NCBI GenBank assembly: GCA_029210665.1
Contig: JARGFN010000005.1
Span: forward strand, 1 to 35,058
From: Desulfobulbales bacterium
GTDB taxonomy: Bacteria; Desulfobacterota; Desulfobulbia; Desulfobulbales; JAGXFP01
DNA: 35,058 nt
Direction: 5' to 3'
The translations under genes were made by a program, and so were the position numbers. The notes beneath the pieces are model-generated. The model worked only from the letters and a program-made list of their open reading frames with translations. It searched no databases and was not told the origin of the DNA. Shown here piece after piece: positions 33,257-35,058 of this stretch (the first letter of the stretch is position 1; every line of letters starts with the position of its first letter).

Positions 33257-34965
33257 TTGGCGGCGGCCTCGATCTTCCGCGCGAGGGCTTCCCTCTTACC
33301 CTTGTCTTTCTGGAGTTCCAGAGCCCGGTTCCAGGCGGCCACCGCCTTATTCACCCGGCCCAGCCGGTAATACACGTCGCCGGCATGCTCGTTGATGGCC
33401 GGATCCTCGCCTTCCAGTTCCAGGGCTTTCCGCAACTCCTTGAGGGCCTCCTCGTAGCGGCCCATCTTGAACAGGACCCAGCCCAGACTGTCACGAATAA
33501 AACCGTCATCCGGCTTTATTTCCAGGGCCCTGCGAACGTATTCCAATGCCTTGTCCAGATTTTCGCCGCGTTCGGCCCAGGTATATCCCATATAGTTCAA
33601 GGCATACGGTTCGTCGGGACTGAGATCGAGCACTTTGGCCATGCCGGCCAGCGCCCCGTCGACATCGCCGGTTTCATCCTGAAAAAGGGCGTACTCGAGG
33701 AGCAGTTCCTTGTCGTCGGGGTATAATGCAAGCGCCTCCTGGAAAACCGTCGCCGCTTCCCCGGTTTTTTGCCGGTCATGAAGGAGCGCGGCCAGGGCCG
33801 GATAAAAGCTTCTTCGCCGGGTCTTCTCCGCGGAAATCCTCTCGCGCAGCAATTCAATCGCCGCGTCATGTTCTCCCTCGTCACCCAGAACCCTGACCAG
33901 AAAGATCGTGGCGTTTTCATATTCATCGGAGCGGGGTTCGACCTTTTTCAGCTGGTCGAGCGCCGCCGCCACCTCGCCCTTGTCGTGATAGGCGACGGCC
34001 ATCAGGATACGGGCATTAGGGAAATCGGGATCACCGGCCAGGATGTTTTCCAGGTGCGCGATTGCCTCGTCGTACCGCTTGCGATCGAGGAGCAGCCGGC
34101 TCAGATTCAGTTCGATTTTCGCGGAGTCGGTCGCGACCGGCAGCAGTTCCTCCAGTTCGACGATGGCCTCGTCAACCCGATCCATCCGCAACAACAGGGA
34201 AACGGCCATGGTCCGGACCCGCTCGTTCGTTTCATCCTCGGCAATGATCTGCCGGTAAAGGGTCAGGGCCTCCTCCTGTAAACCCCTTTTTTCCAGAAAG
34301 AACGCGGCCTCGAAGGCGAGAAACGGCGACCAGTTCAATTCCAGGGCCTTCCCGAAAGACTGCCGCGCCTTTTCAACCTTGTCGGTTTCCATATAGATTT
34401 TGGCGAGATAATGGTGCGCGACGAAGGATTCGGGATTCAGCCCGACCAGCTTCTCCAGGGTTGCCCGCGCTTTGTCGTACTTTTGCTGCCTGGCATACAA
34501 GGCGCCGAGCAACAACATATTGTCGTAGTCCTTGGGGTTTTTCTTCAGGATGTTCCGGTAAATCTCCTCGGCCTTGTCGTATTCATCCATGCTTGCATAC
34601 AGATTAGCGAGAAAGGCGTACGAGGCGAGATCGTCGGGATTTTCCGCGATGATCGTCTTGATCCAGCCGGCGGCCACATCCTTATGGCCCATATTAATCA
34701 GCAGCACCGCCAGCCGATGCATGATGTGAACGGCATGCTGATCGCAGACCAGGGCCTTCTCGTAGGCCTCGCGCGCCTCTTCCGGATTGCCTTCCAGTTC
34801 GGCGGTTCTGCCCCACATGAAATAAAAGTAGGAGCAGTCACTCTCGACCGCGTCGGTGGTGGGATCAAGCCCCCCGGCCAATCTGGAGTACGGCTGGTAA
34901 TCGCCGCCGGCGCAGGCGGTGCAGAAAATGGCAAACAGGGCTATCGCCATTAGATTGTTTCTCAT
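33253..34965 (-). CDS. TPR-repeat lipoprotein
   Basis: A 570-residue protein with a short N-terminal hydrophobic signal and a probable lipid-attachment Cys (MRNNLMAIALFAIFCTACAG; the -3 residue is Cys, so the lipobox is imperfect). Almost the entire remainder is tandem tetratricopeptide repeats, about 14 by eye. Examples are DDLASYAFLANLYASMDEYDKAEEIYR and PYALNYMGYTWAERGENLDKALEYVRRALEI. TPR lipoproteins of this type act as scaffolds at the outer membrane; partners are unknown. It begins the block with the LolB-like lipoprotein and the radical SAM gene, all overlapping by a few bases. Family E repeat lies just upstream. Confidence 0.88.
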   Translation of the reverse strand: MRNNLMAIALFAIFCTACAGGDYQPYSRLAGGLDPTTDAVESDCSYFYFMWGRTAELEGNPEEAREAYEKALVCDQHAVHIMHRLAVLLINMGHKDVAAGWIKTIIAENPDDLASYAFLANLYASMDEYDKAEEIYRNILKKNPKDYDNMLLLGALYARQQKYDKARATLEKLVGLNPESFVAHHYLAKIYMETDKVEKARQSFGKALELNWSPFLAFEAAFFLEKRGLQEEALTLYRQIIAEDETNERVRTMAVSLLLRMDRVDEAIVELEELLPVATDSAKIELNLSRLLLDRKRYDEAIAHLENILAGDPDFPNARILMAVAYHDKGEVAAALDQLKKVEPRSDEYENATIFLVRVLGDEGEHDAAIELLRERISAEKTRRRSFYPALAALLHDRQKTGEAATVFQEALALYPDDKELLLEYALFQDETGDVDGALAGMAKVLDLSPDEPYALNYMGYTWAERGENLDKALEYVRRALEIKPDDGFIRDSLGWVLFKMGRYEEALKELRKALELEGEDPAINEHAGDVYYRLGRVNKAVAAWNRALELQKDKGKREALARKIEAAAK

Positions 34966-34994
34966 AATTGTTCCTTACATTCTTTAAGACCACT

Positions 34995-35058
34995 ACCTGA
35001 ATCCGTGAGCGTTCGAGAACGGTGCGGATGCAAGGCGGCAACGATGTTGATAATACTG
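34995..35058. repeat. Family E element, partial at window end
   Basis: Starts CCTGAATCCGTGAGCG and continues GAGAACGGTGCGGATGCAAG, GCGGCAACGATGTTGATAATACT. It is almost identical to the reverse complement of 14255-14318 and is cut by the end of the window about 30 bp upstream of the TPR gene start. Confidence 0.75.

Overview
This window reads as chromosomal DNA from a GC-rich anaerobic member of the Desulfobacterota (the former Deltaproteobacteria), perhaps close to the Desulfobulbales. That placement is inferred from gene content and order. The order TPR lipoprotein - lipoprotein - TIGR03960 radical SAM - rng - rplU - rpmA - obgE - proB - proA - nadD is typical of the group. So are a HesB-like selenoprotein, a small protein often labelled 'pancreas/duodenum homeobox protein 1', a free-standing IMP cyclohydrolase, a TIGR04219 outer-membrane barrel and a small monoheme cytochrome c. 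No phage, plasmid, CRISPR or insertion-sequence transposase was seen.

Layout. At 169-1134 lies a restriction-endonuclease-like HNH protein whose catalytic residues are lost. It is followed by tRNA-Leu(UAA) on the minus strand, with its own promoter and terminator. At 1543-3203 (minus) are AMMECR1, a FieF-like cation efflux protein and a 56-residue membrane ORF, coupled end to end. At 3579-3914 (minus) is a HesB/IscA-like selenoprotein read through an in-frame UGA. It diverges from 6-phosphofructokinase and a Fur/PerR-type regulator (4259-5900, plus). At 5942-9839 (minus) is a tightly overlapped set: UvrD-type helicase, FolC and a small HNH nuclease. At 10103-11706 are a small conserved protein, a PHP phosphatase overlapping it tail to tail, and a 64-residue orphan. 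At 11840-16680 (minus) are HslR, IMP cyclohydrolase, PurN and PyrR, then a repeat-filled gap, then a histidine-kinase-like protein and a rhomboid protease. At 16999-18153 (plus) are FolE2 and a cytochrome c, set between palindromic elements. An outer-membrane barrel (minus) then faces away from a CHASE2-Ser/Thr kinase and PP2C phosphatase pair (19303-22721, plus). From 34965 down to 22702 runs the long conserved minus-strand block listed above.

The genes are mostly housekeeping: proline, folate, purine, NAD, ribosome, RNA processing and glycolysis. Intergenic spaces are unusually rich in short dispersed repeats. At least five families can be recognised by eye: A, a roughly 57-bp REP-like element, four copies; B, a roughly 108-bp palindrome, three copies; C, a roughly 45-bp element next to two of the B copies; D, a pair of roughly 57-bp elements; and E, a 222-bp MITE-like element whose ends also appear at both window edges. 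Two A copies and one D copy run into coding sequence and appear to supply codons. The clearest special feature is the selenoprotein, which a standard gene caller would report as a 71-residue fragment. No wholly new multi-gene system was found.
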